From assembly GCF_043194295.1 (NCBI RefSeq), contig NZ_JBAFVK010000004.1: DNA of 64,000 nt. The stretch is one strand, 5' to 3'. The position numbers were made by a program, and so were the translations under genes. Positions 44,096 to 52,591 of this stretch are shown here, one piece after another. A model generated the notes under the pieces. The model saw only the letters and a program-made list of their open reading frames with translations. It was not told the origin of the DNA and did no database searches. The stretch comes from Xanthobacter autotrophicus (GTDB taxonomy: Bacteria; Pseudomonadota; Alphaproteobacteria; Rhizobiales; Xanthobacteraceae). The number at the start of each line of letters is the position of its first letter. The first letter of the stretch is position 1.

Positions 44096-46141
44096 ATGCC
44101 GCGCACATCACCGCCCCGCAAGGACAAGAACCGCGTTCCGCGCATCAAGCGCGAACTCACCCCCGCCGCGCCCAAGGAGGCCGAGCGGATCGCCAAGGTC
44201 GTCGCCCGCGCCGGCCTCGGCTCGCGCCGCGAGATCGAGGAATGGATCGAGGCCGGCCGCGTGGCCGTCAACGGCGAGGTGCTCACCACCCCCGCCGTCA
44301 CCGTCACGGCGGAGGACGCCATCACGGTCGATGGCGCGCCCCTGCCCGAGCGCGAACGCACCCGCCTCTTCATTTACCACAAGCCCAAGGGCGTGGTGAC
44401 CACCAATCGCGACCCGGAAGGCCGCACCACCCTGTTCGAGATCCTGCCCCAGGGCCTGCCGCGCCTCGTGAGTGTCGGGCGTCTCGACCTGAATTCCGAA
44501 GGCCTGCTGCTGCTGACCAACGACGGCGGGCTTGCCCGCGTGCTGGAGTTGCCAGAGACCGGCTGGCTGCGCCGTTACCGCGTGCGCGCCAATGGCGAGG
44601 TCAACCAGGCCCAGCTCGACAGCCTGCTGAAGGGCATCACCGTCGATGGGGTGGAGTACGGCCCCATTGAGGCCGAGCTTGACCGGGTGCAGGGCGCCAA
44701 TGCCTGGATCACCGTGTCCCTGCGCGAGGGCAAGAACCGGGAAATCCGCAACGTCTTCGGTGCCCTGGGCCTGCAGGTGAACCGGCTCATCCGCGTCTCC
44801 TACGGCCCGTTCCAGCTGGGCGATGTCCCGGAAGGCGGCATCGAGGAGGTGCGCACACGCGTGCTGCGCGACCAGATCGGCAACGACCTCGCCGCCGCCG
44901 CGGGAGCCGATTTCACCGGCCTGCTGGTGGAGCGCGAGCTGGAAGAGGCCCCGCCCCGCGTGGCACTGCGCCCCGCCGGCAAGCGCCAGGCAGCGGCCGA
45001 GAGCGGCGGCACCCTGAAGGCTCCGGCCCGCCGCGCACGGCAGGACGAGGATTTTGACGCGCCGGAGCAGGATGTCATCCGCCCGGCCGGCCCCCGCACG
45101 CGTCGGCGCATGAGCGATGAAAACGCCGTGGAGAGCCGTGGCTCGGTGGCCGATCGCAAGGGCCGCACGGTGAAGGTGGAGCGCGTGGTGGCGCCCAAGG
45201 GCGACGCCCCGGAGCGTGGTGGCCGAACCGGCGCCCGGCCCGGTGCCCGCAAGGGCGACCGGGACGAAGCGGGCGCCCGCCCGTTCCGCCGTGGCCCCGC
45301 CGAGGGCAAGGAGCGCTTTGCCGAGCGCGGCCCGCCCCGCCCCGGCTTCCGCGACGATGCCCGCGGCCCCCGCCGCGAGCGTGATGATCGCGAGGATTTC
45401 CGCCGCCGTCCCACCCGGGAGGGGGAAGATCGCCCCCGCCGCCCGCGTCCGGAGAGCGCCGATGGCGCTCCCCGGCGTAGCCGCGACGAGCGCCCGCAGC
45501 AGGGCGAGCGGCCCTTCCGCGCCCGCAGCGAACGGCCGGAAGGTCGTTTCGGCGGCGAGCAGGAGGGCCGGCCCGCCCGCAGCGGCAGCCGCCCCTATGG
45601 CGATAAGCCGGCGGGTCGTGCCCGTACGGCTGGTGACAGGCCGGCAGGTGCTGGTCGCGCTTACGGCGAACGCTCATCCGAGGGCGCAGGCCGTGCGTAT
45701 GGCGACAAGCCGGCCGGGCGTCCTCGTCCTTCCGGTGACAGGCCCACGGGTGGTGCGGGTCGTTCCTACAGCGAACGCTCCTCCGAGGGCGCGGGCCGCG
45801 CCTACGGCGACAAGCCGGCGCGGGGCCGTCCTTCCGGCGACCGGCCCGCGGGTGGTGCGGGTCGCTCCTACGGCGAACGCTCGTCCGAGGGCGCGGGCCG
45901 TGCCTATGGTGACAAGCCGACGCGGGGCCGTCCCACCGGGGACAGGCCGGCGGGTGGCCCCGGCCGCGCTTACGGCGACAAGCCGGGCGGCGCGCGCAGC
46001 TTCGGCGGCAAGCCGGGGGGCAAACCCGGCGCCGGTCGTGGCGGCTTCGGTGGCAAGCCGGGCGGGAAGCCCGGCGGGCGACCGGCGGGCGGTGGCAAGG
46101 CCGGCGGCGGCAAGCCGGCGGGTCCGCGCGGCAAGCGCTGA
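44096..46141 (+). CDS. rluB: Pseudouridine synthase, RluB-type, with long repetitive C-terminal tail
   Basis: Probably modifies 23S rRNA. Residues 1-90 hold a basic N-terminus and an S4 domain (IAKVVARAGLGSRREIEEWI). The RsuA/RluB catalytic domain (about 90-255) has the catalytic Asp in VSVGRLDLNSEGLLLLTND and REGKNREIRNVF. From residue 270 to 681 it is Arg/Gly/Pro/Asp-rich and disordered, with three 34-residue repeats. The usual length is about 290-350 aa, so the tail more than doubles the protein. Such basic tails occur in other alphaproteobacterial RluB proteins. It is followed by rsmD, another rRNA modifier. Confidence 0.92.
   Translation: MPRTSPPRKDKNRVPRIKRELTPAAPKEAERIAKVVARAGLGSRREIEEWIEAGRVAVNGEVLTTPAVTVTAEDAITVDGAPLPERERTRLFIYHKPKGVVTTNRDPEGRTTLFEILPQGLPRLVSVGRLDLNSEGLLLLTNDGGLARVLELPETGWLRRYRVRANGEVNQAQLDSLLKGITVDGVEYGPIEAELDRVQGANAWITVSLREGKNREIRNVFGALGLQVNRLIRVSYGPFQLGDVPEGGIEEVRTRVLRDQIGNDLAAAAGADFTGLLVERELEEAPPRVALRPAGKRQAAAESGGTLKAPARRARQDEDFDAPEQDVIRPAGPRTRRRMSDENAVESRGSVADRKGRTVKVERVVAPKGDAPERGGRTGARPGARKGDRDEAGARPFRRGPAEGKERFAERGPPRPGFRDDARGPRRERDDREDFRRRPTREGEDRPRRPRPESADGAPRRSRDERPQQGERPFRARSERPEGRFGGEQEGRPARSGSRPYGDKPAGRARTAGDRPAGAGRAYGERSSEGAGRAYGDKPAGRPRPSGDRPTGGAGRSYSERSSEGAGRAYGDKPARGRPSGDRPAGGAGRSYGERSSEGAGRAYGDKPTRGRPTGDRPAGGPGRAYGDKPGGARSFGGKPGGKPGAGRGGFGGKPGGKPGGRPAGGGKAGGGKPAGPRGKR
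45632..45937 (+). repeat. Three 102-base tandem coding repeats in rluB
   Basis: Each unit encodes 34 residues: GDRP, then AGRSYGERSSEGAGRAYGDK-type sequence, then P with an Arg-rich end. Units start at 45632, 45734 and 45836, and a partial fourth follows at 45938. The protein repeats are nearly identical, with scattered substitutions. Confidence 0.85.
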
Positions 46142-46159
46142 TCCAAGGGCGACACCTCC

Positions 46160-46711
46160 ATGCGTATCGTCGGCGGCAGGTTGAAGGGGCGCGCGCTGAA
46201 GGGCCCCTCCTCCAGCGCCACCCGGCCCACTTCGGACCGGCTGCGCGAGAGCCTCTTCAACATGCTTGCCCACGCCTATGGCGACCCGTGCGACGGCGCG
46301 CGGGTGCTGGACCTGTTCGCTGGCACGGGGGCGCTGGGCATCGAGGCACTCTCGCGCGGCGCCCGCTTCGCCCTGTTCGTGGAAGAGGCGGCGGAGGCGC
46401 GCGGGCTCATCCGCGACAATGTGGAGGCGCTGGGCCTCACCGGCGTCACCAAAATATTCCGCCGCGACGCCACCCGCCTCGGCGACATGGGGCCGGGCGA
46501 GGCCCATGGCCTCGTCTTCTGCGATCCGCCCTATGGCAAGGGACTCGCCGAACAGGCGCTGGCGAGCGCCGTTGCCGGCGGATGGCTTACCCCCGACGCG
46601 CTGGTGGTGGTGGAGGAGCGCACTGGCCTCTTCACCGGGCGGGACGGCTTCCGCGAGATCGAGCGCCGCGCCTATGACGAGAGTGAGCTGATCTTCCTGG
46701 AACGGGACTGA
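46160..46711 (+). CDS. rsmD: 16S rRNA (guanine(966)-N(2))-methyltransferase
   Basis: Methylates G966 of 16S rRNA. The 183-residue protein begins MRIVGGRLKGRALKGP, with TRPTSDRLRESLFNML, motif I VLDLFAGTGALGIEAL and the N-methyltransferase motif DPPYGKG. It starts 18 bases after the rluB stop. Confidence 0.96.
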   Translation: MRIVGGRLKGRALKGPSSSATRPTSDRLRESLFNMLAHAYGDPCDGARVLDLFAGTGALGIEALSRGARFALFVEEAAEARGLIRDNVEALGLTGVTKIFRRDATRLGDMGPGEAHGLVFCDPPYGKGLAEQALASAVAGGWLTPDALVVVEERTGLFTGRDGFREIERRAYDESELIFLERD

Positions 46712-46825
46712 TCGGCCGCCTTATACCTACCGGCCCCGGTCTTCGACCGGCGCCGAGAGGGTCGCGCTCAGGCGCCGCGCGGGCTTGACCTAAACCCCAT
46801 GAACCAAGCTAACGGGCTTTTGGCA

Positions 46826-47101
46826 TTACCGCTCGGCGCGGACGATCACGTCCATCAGTTCCTTGACCTTTTGCCGCTGGTCCTCCGCATCGCCGGAGCG
46901 GATGGCGTGCTCCACGCAATGGGCCACATGATCCCGCAGCACCTCCTCCTCCACCCGCTTCAGGGCGGCGCGGACGGCGGACACCTGTGTGAGTACATCG
47001 ATGCAGTAGCGGTCCTCCTCCACCATGCGGGAGACGCCGCGCACCTGGCCTTCGATACGGCTGAGGCGCTTGAGGACTTGCTCTTTCGTCGGACTGCGCA
47101 T
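46826..47101 (-). CDS. csoR: Copper-sensing transcriptional repressor (CsoR family)
   Basis: A 91-residue all-helical DUF156 protein. Cys33, His58 and Cys62 have the same spacing as the Cu(I) ligands Cys36, His61 and Cys65 of Mycobacterium CsoR. The first helix reads KRLSRIEGQVRGVSRMVEED, the family signature. Binding Cu(I) should release operator DNA. A 19-base inverted repeat sits immediately before the start, and a second lies before the divergent P-type ATPase. No Shine-Dalgarno sequence precedes the ATG. Confidence 0.93.
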   Translation of the reverse strand: MRSPTKEQVLKRLSRIEGQVRGVSRMVEEDRYCIDVLTQVSAVRAALKRVEEEVLRDHVAHCVEHAIRSGDAEDQRQKVKELMDVIVRAER

Positions 47102-47108
47102 GGCTTGT

Positions 47109-47137
47109 CATATACCCCCTCAGGGTATATTTAACAA
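47109..47137 (-). promoter_or_regulatory. csoR promoter with embedded operator
   Basis: On the minus strand TTGTTA (47132-47137) and TATATG (47109-47114) are separated by 17 bases. The inverted repeat TATACCC-cctca-GGGTATA (47111-47129, plus strand) fills most of the spacer and overlaps the -10. The -10 ends only 7 bases before the ATG, so the message would begin at or next to the start codon. Confidence 0.65.
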
Positions 47138-47143
47138 GGCGAG

Positions 47144-47161
47144 ATACCCCCAGGGGGTTAT
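47144..47161. promoter_or_regulatory. Second CsoR-type operator, upstream of the copper ATPase
   Basis: ATACCCCCAGGGGGTTAT is a near-perfect dyad similar to the csoR operator, 15 bases before the ATPase ATG at 47177. It is the expected site for copper-dependent control of the ATPase. Confidence 0.65.
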
Positions 47162-47176
47162 GACACTGCCCTGAAC

Positions 47177-49864
47177 ATGAGCCAGCGCAAGGCCGCCTCG
47201 CGGAAAATGGCCTTCATCTGGCCCCGACCCTTCCGGAGCCGCCGCCCCATGGCCCAAGATCCCTCGGCCCAAGATCCCTCGGCCCAAGACCACTCGGCAC
47301 ACGATCATTCCCACCCCGCGGACGGCGGCCACGACTGCTGCGGCGGCAAGGCCCCTCCGCCCCTCGACCTCAATGCCCCGCCCAGCGCCGCCCCGATGGC
47401 CGCGCTGCCGGAGACGGTGAAGGACCCGGTCTGCGGCATGGACGTGAAGACCGACCCGGAGGCCGCAAAGCCCACCTCGGTCTACAAGGACCAGACGTAT
47501 TTCTTCTGCTGCAACGGCTGCAAGACCAAGTTCGAGGCCGAGCCGGAGAAGTACCTCGCCCCGGTGAAGGACCCGGTCTGCGGCATGACCGTGGAGCCCG
47601 GCCGCGCCAGATATTCGGCGCGCCACGACAAGAAGCCCTATTTCTTCTGCTCCTCCTCCTGCGAGACCAAGTTCAAGGCCGACCCGGGCCGCTATGTTGA
47701 AGGCGGCTCCACGGGCTCCGCCCCGCCGCCGCCGCCGGAGAAGGTGCCGGAAGGCACCATCTACACCTGCCCCATGGATCCGGAGATTCGCCAGATCGGT
47801 CCCGGCATCTGCCCCATCTGCGGCATGGCGCTGGAGCCGGAGATCGTCACCCTCGACGAGGGGCCGAACGCGGAACTCGCCGACATGACGCGGCGGTTCT
47901 GGATCGGCCTCGCGTTGACGCTGCCCGTGTTCGTGCTGGAGATGGGCCAGCACCTGCTCGGCCTGCACCTGCTGCCGCAGCAAACGTCCAACTATGTGCA
48001 GTTCCTGCTGGCGACGCCGGTGGTGCTGTGGGTGGGCAAGCCCTTCTTCGAGCGCGGCTGGCTCTCGCTCAAGTCGCGCCATTTCAACATGTTCACCCTC
48101 ATCGCCCTAGGCACCGGGGTGGCCTATCTCTATTCGCTGCTGGGCACCTTCGCCCCCGGCCTGTTCCCGCATGATTTCCACGCCCATGAAGGCGGCGTGC
48201 CGGTCTATTTCGAGGCGGCCGCCGTCATCACCGTGCTGGTGGCGCTGGGCCAGGTGCTGGAGCTCAACGCCCGCGAACAGACCTCCGGCGCCATCAAGGC
48301 GCTGCTGTCACTGGCGCCGAAGACCGCCCTGCGCGTCAGGGCCGATGGTACCGACGAAACCATAGACCTCGGCCTCGTCGTCCCCGGCGATGTGCTGCGG
48401 GTGCGCCCCGGCGAGAAGGTGCCGGTGGATGGCGTGGTCGCCGAGGGCCGCGCCGTGCTGGACGAAAGCCTCGTCACCGGCGAGAGCCTGCCCGTGAGCA
48501 AGGAGGCCGGCGAGAAGGTCATCGGCGGCACGCTGAATTCGTCCGGCGCCTTCACCATGCGCGCCGACAAGGTGGGCCGCGACACCCTGCTCGCCCAGAT
48601 CGTGCAGATGGTGGCGCAGGCCCAGCGTTCCCGCGCGCCCATCCAGCGGCTCGCGGATCAGGTTTCCGGCTGGTTCGTGCCGCTGGTGCTGGCGGCGGCG
48701 GTGGTCGCCTTCGCGGTGTGGATGGTGGTGGGCCCCGAGCCGCGCCTCACCTTCGCGCTCATGGCGGCGGTGTCCGTGCTCATCATCGCCTGCCCGTGCG
48801 CGCTCGGCCTTGCTACACCCATGTCGGTGATGGTGGGCGTGGGCCGCGGCGCCCAGCTCGGCGTGCTCGTGAAAAATGCCGAGGCGCTGGAGCGCATGGA
48901 GAAGGTTGACGTGGTGGTGGTCGATAAGACCGGTACCCTCACCGTCGGCAAGCCCAAGGTGGTGGCCGTGGATGCCCTCGGCACCCTCGACGATGTGGAG
49001 CTGCTGCGCCTGGCCGCCAGCCTTGAGCGGGCGAGCGAGCATCCCCTCGCCGCCGCCATGGTGCAGGAAGCGAACGCGCACAAACTCCAGCTGTCCGAGC
49101 CATCGGGCGTGGAAAGCCCGGCCGGCAAGGGCATCACAGGCACGGTGGACGGGCGCTCCGTTGCGGTGGGCCATGCCGCCTTCATGAACGAGAAGGGCAT
49201 CGCCACCGACAAGCACACCGCTGCCGCCGAAACCTATCGCCGCGAAGGCGCCACCGCCGTGTTCGTCGCCGTGGACGGCAAGGCCGCCGGCCTCATCGCC
49301 ATCGCCGATCCGGTGAAGGACTCCACCGAGGCAGCCCTGAAATCGCTGACCCGGGATGGGGTGCGGGTGGTCATGCTCACCGGCGACAACCGCACCACCG
49401 CGCTCGCCGTGGCCAAGCGCCTCGGCATCACCGAGGTGGAGGCCGAGGTTCTGCCCGGCCACAAGGCCGAGGTGGTCCAGCGCCTGCGCGCCGAGGGCCA
49501 TGTGGTGGCCATGGCCGGCGACGGGGTGAACGACGCCCCCGCCCTCGCGGTGGCCGACGTGGGCATCGCCATGGGCACCGGCACCGACATCGCCATGGAG
49601 AGCGCCGGCATCACCCTGCTGAAGGGCGACCTCTCCGGCATCGCCCATGCGCGCGGCCTGTCGCGGGCGACCATGGCCAATATCCGCCGCAACCTGCTGT
49701 TCGCCTTCCTCTACAATGCGGCGGGCGTACCCATCGCGGCGGGCGTGCTCTATCCCAGCCTCGGGCTACTGCTCTCGCCCATGGTGGCGGCGGCGGCCAT
49801 GGCGCTCTCCTCGGTGAGCGTCATCACCAACGCTTTGCTGCTGCGCGGCTGGCGCCCGCGCTGA
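47177..49864 (+). CDS. copA: Copper-translocating P-type ATPase with YHS and heavy-metal-binding domains
   Basis: P1B-type exporter of Cu(I), or possibly Ag(I). In place of the usual GMTCxxC domain, the N-terminus has a His/Cys-rich stretch (HSAHDHSHPADGGHDCC), two YHS domains (about 81-126 and 130-174, each KDPVCGM...C) and a heavy-metal-binding motif (YTCPMDPEI...GICPICGM, 196-217). Then come the core helices with CPC in IIACPCALGLATP, TGES in the actuator domain, DKTGTLT for phosphorylation, and GDGVNDAPA. The start is uncertain: ATG 47177, 47207 or 47249. It diverges from csoR, which should regulate it. Confidence 0.93.
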   Translation: MSQRKAASRKMAFIWPRPFRSRRPMAQDPSAQDPSAQDHSAHDHSHPADGGHDCCGGKAPPPLDLNAPPSAAPMAALPETVKDPVCGMDVKTDPEAAKPTSVYKDQTYFFCCNGCKTKFEAEPEKYLAPVKDPVCGMTVEPGRARYSARHDKKPYFFCSSSCETKFKADPGRYVEGGSTGSAPPPPPEKVPEGTIYTCPMDPEIRQIGPGICPICGMALEPEIVTLDEGPNAELADMTRRFWIGLALTLPVFVLEMGQHLLGLHLLPQQTSNYVQFLLATPVVLWVGKPFFERGWLSLKSRHFNMFTLIALGTGVAYLYSLLGTFAPGLFPHDFHAHEGGVPVYFEAAAVITVLVALGQVLELNAREQTSGAIKALLSLAPKTALRVRADGTDETIDLGLVVPGDVLRVRPGEKVPVDGVVAEGRAVLDESLVTGESLPVSKEAGEKVIGGTLNSSGAFTMRADKVGRDTLLAQIVQMVAQAQRSRAPIQRLADQVSGWFVPLVLAAAVVAFAVWMVVGPEPRLTFALMAAVSVLIIACPCALGLATPMSVMVGVGRGAQLGVLVKNAEALERMEKVDVVVVDKTGTLTVGKPKVVAVDALGTLDDVELLRLAASLERASEHPLAAAMVQEANAHKLQLSEPSGVESPAGKGITGTVDGRSVAVGHAAFMNEKGIATDKHTAAAETYRREGATAVFVAVDGKAAGLIAIADPVKDSTEAALKSLTRDGVRVVMLTGDNRTTALAVAKRLGITEVEAEVLPGHKAEVVQRLRAEGHVVAMAGDGVNDAPALAVADVGIAMGTGTDIAMESAGITLLKGDLSGIAHARGLSRATMANIRRNLLFAFLYNAAGVPIAAGVLYPSLGLLLSPMVAAAAMALSSVSVITNALLLRGWRPR
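47250..47295 (+). repeat. Three tandem 15-base repeats in the ATPase N-terminus
   Basis: GCCCAAGATCCCTCG occurs twice, followed by a third copy with two changes (GCCCAAGACCACTCG). They encode AQDPS, AQDPS and AQDHS before the His-rich stretch. Confidence 0.75.
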
Positions 49865-49965
49865 GGGGTCGCGCAAGAAGCTCAGGCCGGTTCGGAGGTT
49901 TCGGGCCGTCAGCCACCACCTTTACACCCACGCCGAACCCCCCGATCATGGCGGGGGGATCGCAC

Positions 49966-50733
49966 ATGGCTGACATTTCCTCCCAGTTCGCACAGGCGCG
50001 CGGCGCGCTGCGGGCCTTCCGCTCGGGGCTGTTGGGGCTTGCCCTGCCGCCCACCTGCATCGCCTGCGGCGCGATCACCGGCATGGCCGGGGGCTTGTGC
50101 GGCCCCTGCTGGGGCAAGCTCGCCTTCATCAGCCGCCCGTTCTGCGAGCGCACCGGCGCGCCCTTCAGCCATGATCCTGGCGGCGCGCGAATCTCGGCTC
50201 AGGCGCTCGATGATCCCCCCGCTTTCGACCGCGCCCGCGCCGCCGTGACCTTCAACGATGTGGCCCGCGACCTCGTCCACAAGCTGAAATATGCCGACCG
50301 GCTGGATGTCGCCACACCTCTGGCCCGGCTGATGGTCCAGGCTGGCGCGGATGTGATCGCCTCCGCCGATATTATCGTGCCGGTGCCGCTGCATCCGTTT
50401 CGCCTGTGGCGCCGCCGTTTCAACCAGGCGGCGCTGCTCGGCCGGCATCTGGCGGCGACCACCTCCATCCCCCAGCGCACCGACCTCCTCGCCCGGCGCC
50501 GATCGACCCCCTCACAGACGGCGCTGGGCCGCGCGGAACGCCGCGCCAACGTGGCGGGCGCCTTCGTCGCATGCGGCACCGCAGCATCCCATCTTGTGGG
50601 GCAGCGCGTGTTGCTGGTGGATGACGTGTTCACCACCGGCGCCACGCTGGATTCCTGCGCTCAAGCCCTGCGCCGGGCGGGGGCAATGCACGTGGATGCC
50701 CTGACATTTGCGCGGGTTGTCGATTTCGCCTGA
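49966..50733 (+). CDS. comF: ComF family phosphoribosyltransferase-like protein
   Basis: A 255-residue ComF protein, linked in other bacteria to DNA uptake. N-terminal zinc-finger cysteines are in PPTCIACGAITG and GLCGPCWG. The PRPP-loop motif is VLLVDDVFTTGAT, and VPVPLHPFRLWRRRFNQAALLG is the family block. The ATG at 49966 follows a Gly-rich SD-like GGGGGG; a frame to 49948 exists. It leads a comF-grxC-amidase-DUF1178 run typical of Rhizobiales. Confidence 0.93.
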   Translation: MADISSQFAQARGALRAFRSGLLGLALPPTCIACGAITGMAGGLCGPCWGKLAFISRPFCERTGAPFSHDPGGARISAQALDDPPAFDRARAAVTFNDVARDLVHKLKYADRLDVATPLARLMVQAGADVIASADIIVPVPLHPFRLWRRRFNQAALLGRHLAATTSIPQRTDLLARRRSTPSQTALGRAERRANVAGAFVACGTAASHLVGQRVLLVDDVFTTGATLDSCAQALRRAGAMHVDALTFARVVDFA

Positions 50734-50800
50734 AATCCCTAACTATGGTACGACGCTTTCGTGACGGTGCCCCGCCGTCCCGCAACCCATTTGTGACAGC

Positions 50801-51055
50801 ATGAAACCCATCGAGATCTACACCAAGAGCTGGTGCCCCTATTGCCATTCCGCCAAGGAATTGCTGCGCCGCAAAGGCTTGACCTTCACCGAGATCGACG
50901 TGACCACCGACAGGGACGGTCAGGACGAGATGACGCGCCGTGCCGGCGGGCGCACCAGCGTGCCGCAGATCTTCATCGGCGAGACCCATGTGGGCGGTTG
51001 CGACGACCTCTACGCCCTTGAGGACGCCGGTCGGCTGGACCAGCTGGCGGCCTGA
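50801..51055 (+). CDS. grxC: Glutaredoxin 3
   Basis: An 84-residue dithiol glutaredoxin, reducing disulfides with glutathione. The active site is CPYC in TKSWCPYCHSAKELL. The GSH-binding parts are RTSVPQIFIG and GGCDDLYAL. It follows comF by 67 bases. Confidence 0.97.
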   Translation: MKPIEIYTKSWCPYCHSAKELLRRKGLTFTEIDVTTDRDGQDEMTRRAGGRTSVPQIFIGETHVGGCDDLYALEDAGRLDQLAA

Positions 51056-51194
51056 GCTTTTCTTTCCGTGGTGCGCGGACCCGTGCAAGACTAGAAAAAG
51101 ACCCCATCTGTCTGGGGAGACGCCAACATCGGGCGCGCGCCACGTGCGCATGACGGATCAGGGCGGGTTCAGCATCCAGGAAAGAGCGGGCGTC

Positions 51195-52082
51195 ATGACC
51201 TCGGCCGACACATCCGACACCCTCCGCATCGCGCTGGTTCAGCTGCGCAGCGGCCGGGATCCGGCAGCAAATCTCGACGCCACCTCCGCCCTGGTGCGCG
51301 AGGCCGCGCGGGACGGTGCACGCTACGTGCAGACGCCCGAGGTCACCAACCTCATGGAACTGGACCGCGACGTCCTGTTCGAGAACCTGCGGGAGGAAGC
51401 GGACGACGCCACCCTCAAAGCCCTGCGCCAGCTGGCGAAGGAACTCGGCATTTTCCTCCACATCGGCTCGCTGGCCCTGAAAATCTCCGACAAGAAGGCC
51501 GTCAACCGCGCCTTCATGATCGGGCCCGATGGCGAGATCATCGCCCGCTACGACAAGATCCACATGTTCGACGTGGATCTGGGCAATGGCGAAAGCTATC
51601 GCGAATCCTCCGCCTATCGCCCAGGCGAGCGGGCGATCCTGGCCAATGTGGGCGCGTTCCGCTTCGGCCTCACCATCTGCTACGACCTGCGCTTTCCGTC
51701 CCTCTACCGGGCCCTGGCCGAGGGCGGCGCGAAGGTGCTGACCGTGCCGTCCGCCTTCACCCGGCCTACCGGCGAGGCGCACTGGCACGTGCTGCTGCGG
51801 GCACGCGCCATCGAGAACGGCGCCTATGTGCTGGCCGCCGCCCAGGGCGGCAAGCACGAGAATGGGCGAGAGACCTTCGGCCATTCGCTCGTGGTGGACC
51901 CCTGGGGCCGGGTGATCGCCGAAGGCGGCGCCGACCCGGGCGTGATCCTCGCCGAGATCGACCTGAAGGAAGTCGCCGCCGCCCGGGCGCGCATCCCCTC
52001 CCTCTCCAACGGGCGTCGGTTCGAGATCGCCGAGCCGGGCCAGACCATCGGCCACCTCAGCGTGGTGCGGGCCTCGTCATGA
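51195..52082 (+). CDS. Nitrilase-superfamily amidase (deaminated glutathione amidase-like)
   Basis: A 295-residue carbon-nitrogen hydrolase with the catalytic triad Glu49 (QTPEVTN), Lys121 (RYDKIHMFDV) and Cys162 (GLTICYDLRFP). The YDKIHMFDVDL segment is typical of the Nit1/YbeM branch that repairs deaminated glutathione. Its place next to grxC fits a glutathione role, but the substrate is inferred. An ATG at 51150 is an alternative start. The stop overlaps the next ATG (ATGA). Confidence 0.85.
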   Translation: MTSADTSDTLRIALVQLRSGRDPAANLDATSALVREAARDGARYVQTPEVTNLMELDRDVLFENLREEADDATLKALRQLAKELGIFLHIGSLALKISDKKAVNRAFMIGPDGEIIARYDKIHMFDVDLGNGESYRESSAYRPGERAILANVGAFRFGLTICYDLRFPSLYRALAEGGAKVLTVPSAFTRPTGEAHWHVLLRARAIENGAYVLAAAQGGKHENGRETFGHSLVVDPWGRVIAEGGADPGVILAEIDLKEVAAARARIPSLSNGRRFEIAEPGQTIGHLSVVRASS

Positions 52083-52564
52083 TCCGCTACACCCTCAATT
52101 GCGCGGCGGGCCACCAGTTCGAGAGCTGGTTTCCCTCCTCCGCGAGCTTTGATGCCCAGCAGGCGCGCGGGCTGGTCACCTGCCCCACCTGCGGCTCGGC
52201 GCAGGTTGAGAAGGCGGTGATGGCGCCGTCCGTCGCCCGCACCGACCGCACCCCGCCCCCCGTGACGGAGGACGCCCCGCCGGCGGTCGGCGTCCCGGCG
52301 CCCGCTCCCGCGGAAGCTCCGGTGCCAGTGATGAGCCACCCCGACGGCGAGCTACGCGCCCTGCTGCGCGAATTGCGGGAGCAGATCGTGAAGTCGTCCG
52401 ATTATGTGGGCGACGAGTTCGCCGATCTCGCCCGCAAAATGCACGATGGCGAGATCGAGCACCGCTCCATCTACGGCGAAGCGACGATGGAGGAGGTCAA
52501 GGCCCTGCGCGAGGACGACGTGGAGGTGCTGCCCCTGCCCGTACTGCCGGAAGACCGCAACTGA
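52079..52564 (+). CDS. DUF1178 family protein
   Basis: A 161-residue protein starting MIRYTLNCAAGHQFESWFPSS with a zinc-ribbon-like CPTCG. The C-terminal half is acidic and helical (LREQIVKSSDYVGDEFADLA). The DUF1178 family has no established function. Translational coupling to the amidase (ATGA) and its conserved place in this cluster suggest a related job. Confidence 0.9.
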   Translation: MIRYTLNCAAGHQFESWFPSSASFDAQQARGLVTCPTCGSAQVEKAVMAPSVARTDRTPPPVTEDAPPAVGVPAPAPAEAPVPVMSHPDGELRALLRELREQIVKSSDYVGDEFADLARKMHDGEIEHRSIYGEATMEEVKALREDDVEVLPLPVLPEDRN

Positions 52565-52591
52565 GGCGCGGTCTCGTTCCGAAAATTCGGC

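Noticed and set aside
45216..46184. Plus-strand frame in the rluB tail encoding Ala/Arg/Pro-rich protein
   Set aside because: Alternate frame of the rluB repeats; no start signal and no conserved features.
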